Assembly: GCA_005889395.1 (NCBI GenBank)
Contig: VBFX01000118.1
Location: 1 to 14,372 of the forward strand
Source: Chloroflexota bacterium
Lineage (GTDB): Bacteria > Chloroflexota > Dormibacteria > CF-121
Reading direction: 5' to 3'
Length of the DNA stretch: 14,372 bases
Shown here: piece by piece, positions 14,323 through 14,372 of the stretch
Layout of the letters: every line of letters begins with the position of its first letter
Position numbering within the stretch: the stretch's first letter is position 1
Made by a program: the position numbers and the translations under genes
Notes under the pieces: generated by a model
Told to the model about the DNA's origin: nothing
Database searches by the model: none
What the model saw: the letters and a program-made list of their open reading frames with translations, nothing else

Positions 14323-14372
14323 ATGCCCGCGGCGATCCTTTTCACGATCAATGCGTTCGTCATCTCCTGGTT
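14323..14372 (+). CDS. Start of a membrane protein, cut by the window end
   Basis: ATG at 14323 opens a frame that runs to the window end without a stop and encodes MPAAILFTINAFVISW, a likely first membrane helix. This kind of start occurs in major-facilitator transporters, but 16 residues are too few to assign a family. The 88 bases between this start and the divergent MBL-fold gene must hold both promoters; I see no clear -35/-10 pair there and no Shine-Dalgarno before the ATG. Confidence 0.4.
   Translation, partial: MPAAILFTINAFVISW

Noticed and set aside
1..14372. tRNA, rRNA, CRISPR array, insertion sequence, phage or toxin-antitoxin genes
   Set aside because: None seen on either strand by eye; weak RNA structures could be missed without a covariance search.

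Overview
This is a gene-dense, high-GC (visibly well over 60%) bacterial chromosomal window with short intergenic gaps and no rRNA, tRNA, CRISPR array, insertion sequence or phage gene that I can see. The gene content suggests a free-living Terrabacteria-type organism such as Chloroflexota or Dormibacterota. It includes an actinobacterial/Streptomyces-type aminopeptidase N, a phosphoketolase-acetate kinase pair, AMIN-like envelope domains with an LAATG tail, and a PF04185-type phosphoesterase. The lineage call is inference from gene content only.

Layout. At 2-1089 (+) lies the end of one ABC-2 permease and a complete second one, the membrane half of an exporter whose ATPase should lie upstream. 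At 1112-4695 (+) are aminopeptidase N and a coupled protein of unknown function. At 8215-4689 (-) is a two-gene phosphoketolase-acetate kinase operon that cleaves sugar phosphates to acetyl phosphate and then makes acetate and ATP. At 8283-10946 (+) are a PF04185-type phosphoesterase, a coupled four-helix membrane protein and a membrane-anchored GAF-GGDEF diguanylate cyclase. At 11040-13463 (+) is a possible envelope-sensing module: a secreted, C-terminally anchored AMIN-like protein, an ECF sigma factor, and a coupled single-pass protein with a short cytoplasmic tail and two outward AMIN-like domains. At 13485-13694 (+) is a small two-helix membrane protein. At 14234-13674 (-) is an MBL-fold hydrolase. 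At 14323 (+) a new, cut-off membrane protein starts.

The most interesting points are these. (1) Acetate kinase has no canonical start codon where the protein must begin. It appears to start at CTG inside a CTGA overlap with the phosphoketolase stop. Across the window the 4-base overlaps use all four NTG codons (ATGA twice, GTGA, CTGA, TTGA). (2) A GC-rich palindromic repeat sits in frame inside acetate kinase and adds about 13 residues just before the GHRVVHGG motif. (3) The sigma-factor module carries three copies of one AMIN-like domain with a conserved cysteine pair. The last copy has lost about 100 bases, which shifts its C-terminal strand out of frame. (4) Several genes have a TANNNT box 6-9 bases before the start and no usable Shine-Dalgarno, which suggests leaderless transcription.

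No stretch longer than 300 bases lacks a gene. The longest gaps are 93 bases (10947-11039) and 88 bases (14235-14322).
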